The notes under the pieces were generated by a model. The model was not told the origin of the DNA. It made no database searches and saw nothing but the letters and a program-made list of their open reading frames with translations. Below, in pieces: positions 21,255-33,010 of a stretch of 64,000 nt of DNA. Positions within the stretch are counted from its first letter, which is position 1. Each line of letters opens with the position of its first letter. The translations under genes and the position numbers were made by a program. Source of the stretch: Mesostigma viride (lineage: Eukaryota > Streptophyta > Mesostigmatophyceae > Mesostigmatales > Mesostigmataceae); NCBI GenBank assembly GCA_009746045.1, contig RPFO01000003.1:1283969-1347968 (forward strand), written 5' to 3'.

Positions 21255-23298
21255 GAGGGGACAGCGCACAGTTAGGGGCTGGGGATGCCTAGACAACTTC
21301 ATGATTCCTGAACGGAATACATGGCTGCCATTTTCGCACCGTCCGCACTATTTCTTTAATTTGCCCAAGCTTTTATCGTAAGGCACCTTGTGGCCGTCGG
21401 GTGGCTTCCAGTGCCCATGGTTGCCAGCATTTCCTAGGACTGTTTGCCCGTGCATGTTGTATTGGCGGATTGGGCCGCTCTCTACTCGGGAAATCGATTT
21501 AGGGCTATTCCTTCACTTGATGAAGGGCAGCATTTCCGGTTTTGACCGCACAAGCGCCGTTTAATTCCCTTCCTTACATGAATGGCGCTCCGAGGCGGGT
21601 TATCGAGGGTCACGGCCGCGCTTCGGTGTTCTGTACTACAGCAAGGGAACCGATGGGGAGAATTGCAGGGACTTGTCAATGGCGCCGCTCCTCTTTCCAG
21701 CCTGGCTCACGTCAGAACCGCATGTGGCTCGAGGTCTCAGACTTTCAGTCTATGGGAGCAGTTTGGAACGTCGTGGAGTAGGGGAATGTCGACTACCTTC
21801 AAGCCTGGTGGCGCCCCAGGTATTGCACGCATTAATGACACAGAAAGCCTTTTTGCGTCGTGAAAGCTTTTATAGATACGGGGCTTTCGCGGGGCGTATG
21901 GCCTTCGTTTCCATCTCTAAGGCGCGCCAGGTTAGCTGTTTGAGATGGTGAGACAGCATTCGATGTCTCTCTTTACCATCCAAGTGAGAGTGTAGCAGCG
22001 CCTTCACGCGCTGGCCACTTAGATCTGGGCGGACGCCAGACCAAACCGAGGACTTTTAGCCAGTTGCATTCTCTGCACCCGTTGCGGTGTGGGTGGACGC
22101 TTGACAGGGTGCAGCAACTTTCCACTTCCCCTCAATAACTTTGCAAGGCAATGACAACTAGATTCTAAACCTACTAGGAATGTCACATTATCCCTTAGTA
22201 AATAACTCTGGTTTGAACATGCCGGATTGTTCTCGTTTCCTGATCTTTTCCTTCCCCCTCCCCCTCCCCCTCCTCTTCCCCCGACACGCACACCAGATAG
22301 TACCACCGCCATACGGCATGTGGGTGACGCGTGTCATTTTCACGGGGAGTCAATCGCTAGTAGAACCCAACACTTTCTGTTCACTATGTCCATGTGTTTC
22401 TGAGTATTATATAAACGTGGACACACAAGTGGACCCGATAGGGTCAAGCCCCTATTATTTTAGACGGCGCCTATTGAATCCAAGGCCTTTCGCTCAAGTT
22501 CTAGGTACCAAAATTTTGGGCCTACCCGTTCCACATTAACCCGTTCCGTCCCGTCCCTCCCCATCTTACCCATCCGACAGGAAGTTCCCATCCCAGCTTC
22601 ACGCCCTCGGCCCCCCGCGTCCCAACTGGCATTTTCCAACCTGAAGATAGTGGATTGATAGTTTTTGATAGTTGTTGAAATTCTCATGGATAGTTGATAG
22701 TTGGGAGTCGTGTAGATTCCCGGCCCAAACCTGTCCCGTTGATAGCTGACAGGTTAGTGTCTCAGCTTCCTGCGTGTCCCGTCTGACAGCCTCGCGCCCC
22801 CCCGCGAACAACAGCCTCCTGGCGAACAGCAGCCTCCCGGCCCATTTCTTGGGGTTCTAGTTGGCAATGTCCCGAGGCAAGCGATTGCTTGTCCGTCAGT
22901 TTCCAGGTGGACCCCACCAAACTCGCGGCCCTCCTCGTAGGTCTTCCCCTCCCTCTTCCTGTGCGTATCGGGACACCCCGCCAACTACCTACCGTGTCTT
23001 GGCTGCACTACCTTTTTCAAGTCCTTTTCAATGTGAAGATGTTAAACAACGCTCCTATGGGCTGATTTTTAGCCATAATTACCTGAAATACTCCCCTGAA
23101 TTGTCGAACCAATGGTAACTCTTAACACTTCACATGGGGGGATATTCATCCCATAATCATCATTATGCCTGTTCCCATATGTTTCTGTTCATCCCGTGTG
23201 AGTGACATGTGTCAGCTTCCACTATTGCTTCCAAATGCAACCCCATTTTTAGCGGAGAGCCCAGGGCTGGACGGATCCTGGTAGGCTGATTCTGGATC
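21255..23298. other. No gene recognised
   Basis: About 2 kb with several short overlapping plus-strand frames (21542-21951, 22180-22539, 22861-23118). None has a recognisable domain or clear splice signals. This tract could hold an upstream exon or 5'UTR of the gene that follows, but I cannot place one. Confidence 0.35.
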
Positions 23299-23340
23299 AT
23301 GGTCTCCTTTGTTTTGTTGTTTCTCCCCCATGTGGTTGTC

Positions 23341-24778
23341 ATGCGCCACCTCCCAGAGAGCCAAGCGCTGGAAGAAGCTGAGGACCAGCTGGCCCAAGCT
23401 GTGGGGCCGCCCGCGCCCCCCCCACCCCCCCCGAGCCGGCGGACCGTGGAGGCGCTCCAGTTCTATCGCGGCGCCCGCCAGGTGGACCAGCAGCGCAAGA
23501 AGCACAAGAAGCGTATGGCGCGGCGCGAGCTGGATGCAGCGGTGGGTTGATGGGTGTTTGCTTGGGTACTGGGTGAGTATCGATTAAGTTCTCGTTGGTG
23601 TGCGGTGTTTGCAAATAACGCAACGCGCGCTGGATAGGGCGGTATGTTTGCTTGGTGGATTGGTGATAGCTTGGGTGGTGGGGTGGGCCACAGAACAACT
23701 AGTCATGTTTGAGGTATGTGGCGCGACCCAAGCTGGACGGGGCGGTATGTTGATGGGTGCTTGCAAATAGTTCTGGATGGGTGTCTAGTCGTACCCTTTC
23801 TGGGTGTTTGCAAATGGCTCTGCGATGGACGCGACGGCCCCTGCCTCATGGGGGGGAGCACACAACTAGTTAACGAATACTTGTTGGCGCTGCGGTGCAT
23901 TGCGTGGTTGATAGGTGGCTATCTCCGCGATGGATGGGTGTGTGGTAGTTTCATGCTGCGTGGTTGATAGTTGGCTTTCTCCGTGATGGATGGGTGTGTG
24001 GTAGTTTCATGCTGCGTGGTTGATAGGTGGCTTTCTCCGCGATGGATGGGTGTGTGGTAGTTTCATGCTTGCTGGTGGCTATCTCTGGGTCTCATGCATC
24101 GCTGTTTCGTATCAGCGCCTGAAACAGTACATTTAGACATTGGTTGCCACAGTAATACTTATTACTACAGTATATTATTACTACAGTATTAGCGCCTGAA
24201 ACAGTACATTGGTTGCCACATGTAATACTGTTGCGGTTATTATTTGTGTCCATTGTTCTTATTGATGTCCATTGATGGCAATGGACAGCAATTAGAGCAA
24301 CTGACACAATTAATAGTAAATAGACGCAGTTAGAACAATGGACACAAATAATAGACGAATAAGAACAATGGACACATCATATCAGATGGTTGCCATTGTC
24401 TTTGATTGCTGCCATTCATTCTGACTGCTGACACCTTTCTTTTGTTCTCCCCATGGGCATCATAGCAGACCACACCACTGCCGTTTCTGTCAATTGCTAC
24501 TTCTGCTGTCTGTTGCCTAGTGCACCGTGCCTGTCCACCATCACCCATGGGTCATCGTACTTACTATCATTCTTCTGTCCACCGCCACCCGTTGTCCTGG
24601 CAAGCAGGAGCAGCGATTCGTCGCGTACACGCAGCAGGCGGCGGCCACCGCGCGCAAGCATTACGGCCGCATGCACAAAGCGCGCGTGTGGAGCGCCAAG
24701 TGGCGCGAGTGGCGCAACACAAAGGCTGCTGGCGAGGGGGGGGCGGGCGAGGTCGAGTCTTCCAGTGGGCCGCAATAA
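23341..24778 (+). CDS. Small basic helical protein, two exons, unknown function
   Basis: Exon 1 is about 23341-23541 and exon 2 is 24608-24778 (TAA stop). The join is phase 0, with a donor GCG then GTGGGT at 23542 and an acceptor GGCAAGCAG ending 24607 (an alternative three bases earlier adds one Gln). The product is about 120 residues: an acidic start (ESQALEEAEDQLAQA), a Pro run, then a Lys/Arg-rich helical part spanning the splice. That part reads RTVEALQFYRGARQVDQQRK before the junction and EQRFVAYTQQ, then YGRMHKARVWSAKWREW after it. The helix continuing across the junction is the main support. Size and charge would suit a ribosome-associated or mitochondrial protein, but I do not recognise it. 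An upstream exon ending at the AG at 23355-23356 is possible. Confidence 0.55.
23901..24078 (+). repeat. 56-bp intronic tandem repeat, about 3 copies
   Basis: TGCGTGGTTGATAG recurs at 23901, 23957 and 24013, exactly 56 bp apart, each followed by GATGGATGGGTGTGTGGTAG. It lies inside the intron of the two-exon gene. Confidence 0.85.
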
Positions 24779-25289
24779 TTAGTTTGCTAGTGTAATTCGT
24801 GCCCGGGCCGCAGTAATCATGGCAAAGGGCTCCTAAGGCCGATCACGCCCCAGGAATCTAACCCTAACCGCCAGGGTCAACGTTTTATGAGGGTGGCCCA
24901 CTTACCATGGTGGAATGTGGAAGCAGTCAAACAAGCAAAACAAGAGCGAAACCGTACCAGGCTGAAATAGAGGCTTGGCTGTCGGGCCAACGCCTTTGCA
25001 TGCGTGACCTAGATTAGCTGTCCAGAATAAGGAGGGGCGGACACCGATTGTGCATATGCTACATGGTATGATTAACATGAGGCAATTAATACCAGACGCT
25101 TGGTGTGCATGCCAGATGTTGATCAAACTTCATGCCAAGTGCACAGCCTCAAGCAGCCTGCATGCTTAGATGAGCCCCTTTGAGCTAGCAGCTGCCCCTA
25201 GCCTAGTTTAATGAAATACTACTAGTTGAATTGGCCTACATGCATGCGAGACAACTATTCCTGGACGCATGTATATGTTAGCCTGTGCT
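24779..25289. other. No gene recognised
   Basis: Intergenic sequence between the small two-exon gene and the retroelement cluster. No coding frame or RNA gene is visible. Confidence 0.4.
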
Positions 25290-25508
25290 GGTTGTCCTGA
25301 ATGTAGGGTTTTCCACGCATAGGTCGCTAGAGTCTTTGTATAAAGGTACCATTACATGCCACGTATTTCGGATGAGACTAGGCAGCGTAGTCCTGATAGC
25401 ATTTGTAGGACATCTTGCTCGAACCAGTCAGGTAGACACCGCCCTTGGTCTATAGCTGGCCGGCCCCCAGCGGCTTGGCCAGCCCGGCTAGGGCGGCAAA
25501 TCCTGATC
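25290..25508 (+). mobile_element. LINE reverse transcriptase C-terminal fragment
   Basis: Matches by eye the LINE's post-RT region: a LNVGFS...SLESLY-like start, then FVGHLARTSQVDTALGL, LAGPQRLGQPG. It is frameshifted. It ends abruptly at about 25508, where minus-strand ORF1 sequence of another element begins. Confidence 0.75.
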
Positions 25509-25971
25509 GACCTGCATGTGGTCGACGTGGATGACCGCCCCCCTCCAGTATACCGGTTTACCCCCTGCGCTCTGCCGGAGCTGCATGAAGGTAGGTCGGC
25601 CATAGCTCGCGTCGCCGTTGTTGCTAGCTGGGCCAGGGTCAAGTCGTCGTCCAGCGTGCATGTAGCGAGTCCTCGAGAGCTTCTTGCGGCACTGATTTAA
25701 GGAACGACAGCTTATCCGCCATGTACTTAAAGGTGAGGAGCAGGGGAGCCGGGCGCGCCAGCATTACCCCGTGCGCAGGGAAGGCGGACAGCCGACATCC
25801 GCAGCTCACCAGTGAGTTGCATGGGGGCAAGAATTAAAAATTAAATTAAATTAAATTATAACATGCCTCCGTGGGGAGGTCATGTAGCACATATTCCATG
25901 ATGGATGGGGTGGAGGAAGCCGCGTAATCGAACTATACTAACGCTAGGCTATCTAGAAAATCCTAACTACA

Positions 25972-28900
25972 CTACTCATCAAAACGCCTCCTCCGCTTGG
26001 GGGGAGGTGGCTTGCCCACAGGGTCGGGCGTGTGCGCCTTGACAATCTTCTTCCACCGCGTCTTGTCCTGCATGACAGTCCAAAGACGGGAGAGAGAGTG
26101 TATGCGGTGCTCAAACTGGGCTGGGACCACTAGGTCGTCCAGCAACATCTGAACGTAGTTGGTGACAGGTTTCCCTACCCTTTTGGGAATGTCCGCGGGG
26201 CCAGGCCAGGTCAGAATATGCCGCCCTGGCTGGCCAAGCCGCTGGGGGCCGGCCAGACCAAGGGTGGTGTCGACCTGGCTAGTGCGGGCAAGGTGTCCTA
26301 CAAATGCTATCCTACGCTGCCTAATCTCGTCCGAAACACGAGGCATGCCATGATACAAAGACTCTGATGACGGACGCTCGGAAAAACCTACGTTAAGGAC
26401 CTGCCGGAGCATCCTGTAAACTGTGCCGTCGAGCCGAGCTGCCAGTTTGGGTGGGAGGGTCCACGCCTCGGCGCCATACGTGAGCACCGTGAGGACGAGG
26501 ACCTTGAAGAGCATGCGTTTGCGGTGCCCGTCCAGGCCCTTCGAGCGCCAGTAAGGTGTGAGCGAACGGAGCTTGGCCCAGGCGAGGGCGATGCGGGTGT
26601 CCACATCGTCGTCGGTGTCAGGAAGCCAGCTCCCCAACAGCTTGAAGCGGTCGCGGAACGGGACCTCCGTCCCGTCGAGCAGGCGCGGCAGCGGTGGTTT
26701 ACTGGAGGCCCCTATCACCATCGCCTCAGTCTTGACACTAATCTCCAACCCCACCGCCCGCGCCTCCAGGCCCAGGCAGTCCAGCCAGGTCTGAATGTGC
26801 TCGGGGCTCTCGATGAGGGTGGTATCATCCGCATAAATCAGGTCGGCAAGGCGGTACCCCGGTCTAACCCCGCCGTGCTCTTTCACGTTAAGGATGTCCA
26901 AGCCTGGCTCGAACCCCTTAAGAGCAGTAAAGCGCGCACGTGCCCGGCGCATGACGTGATCCACGACAATAATGAACAGGTATGGGGACAGGACACAACC
27001 TTGCCACACCCCGTGGTGAAGGGGGAATGGTGGAGTGGTGCCCTCCGCAGTCCGCACTACTGCCTGTGAGCCCTCATACAGTCGGCGAATGGCAGCAATA
27101 AACGCAGGTGGCACCGATCCAGAGCTAGGATGGCCCAAAGAGCCTCCCAGAGAACCGTGTCAAAGGCCTTGATATAGTCAACAAAAATGAAGACCAGCGG
27201 CAAACTGTCAGGGGGAAGTCGACGCACCTCCTCCATCAACCGGCGCGCGACAAACACAGCCATGACAGTGTTACGACCACTACGGAAACCCATCTGAGAC
27301 TCACCCAGGTGTGGGTCCAGCGCGGCGCGGAGCCTGTGCAGCATCATGCGCATGAAGACCTTCAGCGCGGCGCTCTGGAGGCAGACACCCCGGTAGTTGC
27401 CGGGGTCAGCAGCAGAGCCCTTCTTGTACAGCATGACGCGGATGGCCGTCTGCCACTCAGCAGGCGGAGGCTCGTCAGAGAGCAGGACACGGTTGCAGAA
27501 CGCCAGCAGAAGATCCCTAACCGCCAGATCAGGGGTCTTCAGCAGCTCAGCAGAAAGGTGGTCGGCACCGACCGCTGCATCGTACCGCAGGCGAGCAAGG
27601 GCGCCGTCCAATTCCTCCAAAGTGAAGGGGGGACGACGTCGTCAGTGGCAAGGCAGCCCTCCTGCAAGGCGGGGACTTGGTAGTCCGCGGCCGAGGAGGG
27701 GGGCGCCGGTGGCGGCGGGGGTCCGGCGACCCCGAGGCGGGCGGCCGTCTCGGGGTGCAGCGGCGGGGGGGGGCGCGAGCCCCACCGGTCAAGGAAACAT
27801 TGTGGGCCAACCAGCGGTCAAGGCTTACCGGCGCCGTGCCGTCCCCCGTATGCTCCACCGGGGTGCGCTGCCGCCGGCCGCCGAGCCGGTCGAGGTGGTA
27901 CCACATGTCCTTGCCCTGGTTGCGGGCCTGGCAGGCCTTGGCATCCGCGATGCACTGGGCCGCCTCCGCGTCCTGAGCGTGCTCGTAGGCCTCCACAAGG
28001 GCGGCCTTGAGCAATGGTTTCTGCAGCGGGTCCCGGTTACGCTTGAGGCGGTGCCGGGCGGCCAAGACCTTGGGGTCCTGGCGGTAGAGCGGGCCGGGGC
28101 GGCGGCGGGGCATGACCGGCAGGTGCCGGGCCGCCAGCAACGGGGCACGGGCCGCAAAGCCCGCAAAAATGGCTGCGTTGGGGGCACCATTGTCCAGCTC
28201 GTCGACGTCCGCCCGGGCGTCCAGGGCCGACAGGTACTTCCGTCGGCACCAGTTCCGCTCGTGCTCGGCGTCCGTCCAGTCCTCAGGATCTCCCTTGACC
28301 GGACGTAGAGCAGACCAGTCAGGGCGGACCACTGGGGCGCGGCGCGCGGGGACGTGGAACCGGAGCCGAAGGGTCGCGCGCACCAACCGGTGGTCAGAGC
28401 ACACCGTGGGCGTGTCAAACACTCGGGCGTCCAGAACCGAGGTGCACCTGGGCTGCCGTACCACCACGTAGTCCAGACAGGCCTGACGGCCGTTAGGGCC
28501 ACGAAAAGTGACCAAGTCCTGTGAGGGACGTTGGAATTGGCAGTTGACAGCAACCATCCCGCTATCCCGCAAAAAGGCAGAGAAAAGGGGAGTGTTGGCG
28601 TTAGCTTCCGTGTCAGCAGGCGCAAAGCGACTGCCAGCAGTGCCCACGGGGAGCGTGGCATTGGCGTCGAGCAGCATAACCAAAAAGTGGCGGGCCGGAG
28701 TGACCCTCTCAAGGTCATGCAAAGATTCGAAGAACTCCTCACGGGCCGAATCAGGTAGACCACTGTGGGGTGCGTAGCCCACCCCCACCGTGAGGTGGTG
28801 TTTAGACCGCCCCTCGACAGAGGTGAAATGTGCTACCATAAGGCGTGGGGTTAGAAACTTAAGCGTGCTGAGGCTAGCAACTGCCAGCGGCGAACACAAA

Positions 28901-29445
28901 AGACCAACACCACCTTGGCCAGACGTACCGCTGCCAGCGAAGTAAAACCGCCAGCCACCCGCCAAGCGAGCAGTGCTCACCAGGCCAAGTGGCACCGTGC
29001 GGCGGTGTTCCTGGACGCCTAATATAGATACACGATGCTCAATGCAAAATGCGACTAGCTCCTCGATCCGGCAGCTATGGTCGTCATCTAGCAATGTGCG
29101 GGTGTTAAAAGTGGCAAGGGCCAAGGATGCCTGCTGGCCCACCAGGGGAGGACGACGATGGGTGATGGGGGTGGATGCGGCGGGGGGTGGAGGTGGGGGT
29201 GAAACGGAGGGGGGAAGGGAAGCGGTAGAAATAGTGCTTTTCATCGCATTTATTTTGTCCTGCAAGCGTAGGATGCGAGCCTGCCGCTTGCTCGGGGTAT
29301 TCGGGGTTGGGGCTGATTGCACAACGCCGAGGCGTAGGTAATCTAGCAAACGTTGGGTTTTACGAATCTGACATTTGACAGATGAGGTTGTGGCCCGAAA
29401 TACCGGCACCACCATGGCTTTCACCCGACGGTTAGGTCGAGGCAT
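25972..29445 (-). pseudogene. LINE ORF2: AP-like endonuclease plus reverse transcriptase, frameshifted
   Basis: The endonuclease is at 29445 to about 27780: LATFNTRTLLDDD, SILGVQEHRRT, GGVGLLCSP, LVMLLDANATLP, DYVVVRQP and the terminal SDHRLVRATL motif, the usual order for an APE-type nuclease. The RT follows in another frame from about 27,760: NYRGVCLQSAALKVFMRM, QMGFRSGRN, motif A FIFVDYIKAFDTVLWE. The original frame returns near 27,130 with motif B HHGVWQGCVLSPYLF and motif C YADD. The C-terminal part ends RRRRFDE. The first break coincides with a 9-G run at about 27767-27775 (plus strand). No RNase H domain is seen. The clade is not assigned. Confidence 0.88.
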
Positions 29446-29519
29446 GGTAGTGGAACGGGACTGTTTAGAGGCTGTCCCCGAAGCCTGTTAGCCGCGAGCC
29501 GACGAGGAAGGTTGTCTAC

Positions 29520-30693
29520 CTACTGTCTACCAACAGAGGCAGCACCCTTCTGGCTAGACACCTGACGAGACTCCGCTCCGGGGGTGTTAATCGGAACACC
29601 TGTAATCCTCTGCCCATCAAAGAATGCTGCAAAGGAGCCATCCTGAAGCAGACGCAGCTTAATGCGCTTACCCGGGGTCTCGTGCTCTTGGTCTCCTGGA
29701 CGATGGGGCTGTTCCACACCGCGCTCCTCGCCTTCAGTTGAGCCGGCGTGTAGTCCTCGTCGAGGCTGAAGTCACCGCGTTGGAGCAGACGACGTGCTCC
29801 CAGCACGAGGCGTTTGTCGTGCATGGAGGCCATGGTGACGACGACCAGGCCCAGAGGGCCTGGCAGCCGAATGGCACGTTCAATGGCAACACGGTTCTGG
29901 AGCTGCAGCTTCCCCAGAAACGCTGGGCCGCGCAGCTCCTCGGCAAGTGAGTGTGCTGTCTCCTGTGCTGCCGCGCCTTTCTGGAAGCCTTTGATTACCA
30001 TATTGCGTTGGCGTTGCTGCACTGCATTCTGGGTGACCGCAGCGGTAGCTGCAGACTTGGCCGCCTGTTGAACAATGGTGGTCAATTGCTTGCCGGTGAC
30101 ATCGGCAAACGTGGTAGTTTTGGCAGGGGCTGCCATGGCTTTCTTCAGCTCCAGCATCGTCTCCTTCAGGACCTTAATGTCGCCCTGCACGGTCGTAAAA
30201 GACTGTGCGAGGTCCTGCAGCGGCACGGTAGTGTCGGTCGCGGGGGCTGGCCTGGCGATGGGTGTCGCCGGCAGCTCGACAAGTTCAGAGCAGCACGAAA
30301 TAAGACATGCAAGACGGCAATCCTTGGGCTCCAAAATCCCAATGGTATCCGAAGGAGCGTCCATAACCTGGCCGGTGCGAGGGTGGCGAATCGGGGCGTT
30401 GTGTTCGTAGCGGAGCTGCAGCACGCGTCGCACCTCGGCGTCGCTGAAGCCGAGGAAGGCAGCGATGTCGTCCAGGCTCAAACGTGCGCTGGCATGTAGA
30501 ATGAGGAAGAAATGGAGTCCGGCAAGGAGGTTTCAACCGCTATCGGAGTTGCTTCCGAAGTCGCTGCCGAAGTCTTGGTGCGCTTGTTAGCGGCTTTCTT
30601 GGCCGCGGCAGTGTCGGTGGCGATTTTGTTTGCAGCAAGTTTGTCATCGAGAGACTCGGCAGCAAGAACTGAAGACGATGCGGGGGCCTCCAT
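29520..30693 (-). pseudogene. LINE ORF1 protein (coiled coil/RNA-binding), frameshifted
   Basis: The start is an ATG at 30693 (MEAPASSSVLAAESLDDKLA). It changes frame near 30,500, then runs through LSLDDIAAFLGFSDAEVRRV, a coiled-coil segment (VQGDIKVLKETMLELKKAM), a Gln/Ala-rich region with QQRQRNMVIKGFQKGA, and VTMASMHDKRLVLGARRLL. The block DFSLDEDYTPAQLKARSAVW is shared in pattern with the half-LINE ORF1s. A second frame change near 29,695 is needed to reach the C-terminus DGSFAAFFDGQRITGV ... KGAASVGRQ. ORF1 proteins of this kind bind the element's RNA. Confidence 0.75.
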
Positions 30694-31249
30694 GGCTACG
30701 TTTAATAGCACCTAGACGATGGCAGGGGGCGCAGGCGCACGGCTCACGTGCGTGGTGCCGCCATAACGTGCAGAAAAATAGCGATATCTGCTGGGCAGGC
30801 CGCCGGCGATAACTTTCGAAATCCTGGGCGATGGCTGCCAAAAATTAGATCAGCGTGTTCGTCATCAAAAAGCGAGTCTGTAGCAATTTAATTTGGGGCA
30901 AGAATGTCGCACCTAAATGCCATGAGAAGTGTCTCCAAGGTCTCATCTGCCGGCTGGTCGAAGTGCTTGACGATGACATTGTGGCAGCGCTGGGTGAGGT
31001 CGGCCTCCTCACGGAGGTCGAGTTCTTGTTGCTTGAGCTGTGCCGCGATGGTGGAGGTGGTGGAGGTGGTGCAGTGGTGCTTAAGCAAGTCCGCCCAGGT
31101 CTGGGTGGGAGGAGCATCGTCGGCTGGGCCAGCAGATGCCGGCTGGGCTGCGATGTCCTTCACCGTCTGTGCGGTGAGGCCTGCGGTGTGTTGCAGGCAC
31201 TCAATGGCGATGGCGTTGTCCTTGAGGCGCTGGTCGATGTCGAGCTAGA

Positions 31250-32818
31250 ATTGAATTGAATTGTAACATAACTCCGTTGGGAGTATATGTAGCACATAGC
31301 CCTTGAGAGGGGGCATATGGCCTATCATACATCCTAAGCTACTTCCTGCAAGGGTGGGGATGTAAAGGACCCTTGCTCTAGGTGCACCAGGGCACTTGCA
31401 TCCCCATGATCTTCAAGCTATGCCCAGCGAAGGGGGAGCCTGTCATGGGGGGGAAGATCAGCATAGCTATACAGAAAGGCTAGGGCATGGCGTCTCATTT
31501 GCCCGCATCGTGGGCAGGGAACCAGGAGTGCAGGTTGCTAACAAATTCTGGCATGGCGGTGCGGACACGGAGATTCGGCTGGCAGACATCATTTACGCAG
31601 ACGACACCACCCTCTTTGAGGACACTGAGCACGTGCAGACATGGCTTGACTGCCTGGCTCTCGAGGCCCGTGCAGTGGGGCTTGAGGTCAGCAAGAAGAC
31701 AGAGGCCCTGGCGGTTGGGCTCACCACCTCAGCGCCGCCCCTCTATCTCCTAGACGGCTCTCGAGTCCTATATCGGGACCGCGTTAAGCTGCTGGGCAGC
31801 CTGCTCCCTAGCTGCGAGGTGGATGTGGACCACCGCATCTCCCTCGCCTGGCACGCTTTACGCCAGTACCGGGCCCTATGGCGCAAGCCCCTGGGCAAGA
31901 TCGAGAAACAGGACCTGTTCAAGGTCCTCGTCCTTCCTGTTCTCACGTATGGCGCCGAGACGTGGACCCTCACCGCCGACCTGGCCCGCAAGCTGGACGG
32001 CGCGGTCACCAGCATGCTGCGTTCCATTTTCAGAGTAGGATATGCTGCTCATGTCCGCAATGAGGACCTGTACCAGGGCATGCCCTATATCACCAGCACA
32101 ATTAAGCAACGCCGCCTGCAGCTAGTAGGGCACCTAGCTCGCACCAATCAGGTAGACACCTCACGTGGCCCCCCCGCAGGACTGCGACCAGCCCAGCCTG
32201 GCCGGCACCTCCTGACGTGGGCTGGGCCCTGTGATGTTAGACGCCGCAAGGCCCGCACCTTCAAAGAACAGCTAGTAGAGGACATGGGGGCCTCGGCCTC
32301 TCCGTGATTTGGAAGAAGATGATGGACAAGGCCAAGTGGGCCCAGGTCATAGAGGACAACGAGCCCCCCAGTGGGGAAGCGCCCGCGTGTGCAATCCCAC
32401 GGGAGGCACGCTAGATAGCTCCCCCTAGGGCAGCGTGCGGCTGCCTAGATAGATGATGTAGTTAGAATGTTGCTAGATAGATGTAGTATGTAGCCAATGT
32501 AGATAGATTAGACCGGTAGGAATGTTTGCACCCATCCATCCATTCATCGGGGTTAATGCTCCGTGACTCCCCAACGGGAGCACGAGTCTAATTAATTAAT
32601 TAATTAATTAATGGCGTCTCAGCAGAGAGTTACTCCCTGCATGGGCACAACATAGCTAAATAAAGCTAGGCATCATCTGGAGTGTGGCACATCATAGGCA
32701 CACATGTACATGATTAAATAAAGCGTGTGGCTTAGCTAGGATAGTGCCTCTAGGAGGCGTACATGTACATGGCCACGGTCTATCTATTCTACACTACTAC
32801 TGCTGTATTCCCCTATGC
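31250..32818 (-). mobile_element. LINE 3'UTR element (type A tail), inserted in H0 and itself interrupted
   Basis: The flanking direct repeat TGTCGAGCTAGA (31238-31249 and 32819-32830) marks its insertion into H0. Without the internal insertion it is about 445 bp and matches the 3'UTR of 7757-8204 along its length: the CTCCGTTGGGAG end, GGGGGCATATGGC, the GGTGCACCAGGGCAC block, and the CATGGGCACA...AACATAG block. The minus-strand tail is an ATTCAATTCAATT run. It is 5'-truncated to UTR only. Confidence 0.85.
31498..32610 (+). mobile_element. 5'-truncated LINE (reverse transcriptase fragment), innermost insertion
   Basis: The target-site duplication is ATGGCGTCTCA (31487-31497 and 32611-32621). 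The insert opens just before RT motif C (IRLADIIYADDTTLFEDTEH) and continues with LTYGAETWTL and the HLARTNQVDTS region. A frameshift lies at a G run near 32286, after which KKMMDKAKWAQVIEDNEPPS to a TAG completes the C-terminus. The 3'UTR has the type B hairpin (about 32565-32587) and an (ATTA)n tail abutting the duplication. It is a different LINE lineage from 25835-30894. Confidence 0.92.
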
Positions 32819-33010
32819 TGTCGAGCTAGAGGTGATGTCTAGAGACGCGCCGGCCCGTGCAGCTGGGCTTTGACGTCGGCGGTGGAGGTGGAGGCGAGGA
32901 GGGTGGAGGGGTTATCATTGTCGTGTTCCGTGTTGGTTCGTACGGCACCTCGGGTATGGAATACGCCGTACTCCACGGTACTGACACTTTCGACCGCGTA
33001 CGCCGTACTA

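Larger units (their letters stand above)
25835..30894 (-). mobile_element. Full-length LINE (APE-type non-LTR retrotransposon), inactive
   Basis: The element is 5,060 bp and flanked by an 11-bp target-site duplication (GGGGCAAGAAT on the plus strand, 25824-25834 and 30895-30905). In sense order it has a ~200-bp 5'UTR, ORF1 (30693 to about 29520), ORF2 with endonuclease and reverse transcriptase (29445-25972), and a short 3'UTR. The end has the CCTCC-CCAC-GGAGG hairpin (about 25864-25877) and an AATTTAATTTAATT tail. Both ORFs carry frameshifts. It sits inside half-LINE H0. Confidence 0.9.
25511..33010 (-). mobile_element. Half-LINE H0 (ORF1), host of two nested insertions
   Basis: Three minus-strand blocks form one ORF1 when younger insertions are removed: about 33010-32819 (Ser/Pro/Thr-rich start), 31249-30895 (VKDIAAQPASAGPADDAPPT through LREEADLTQRCHNVIVKHFD) and 25834-25511 (KLSFL...ALEDSLHARWTTT, then the VYWRG-equivalent region). 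The order and sequence parallel the uninterrupted plus-strand copy at 8925-9720, including its TCCTTGCCCCCATG segment, which spans the LINE insertion point. The 3' end is lost at 25510. Confidence 0.8.

Noticed and set aside
27397-28308. Plus-strand 303-codon frame
   Set aside because: Antisense to the endonuclease-RT linker of the minus-strand LINE, and no recognisable domain.
31396-31497. Extension of the RT frame upstream of 31498
   Set aside because: The frame is open by chance into the host 3'UTR element. The target duplication fixes the insertion edge at 31498.
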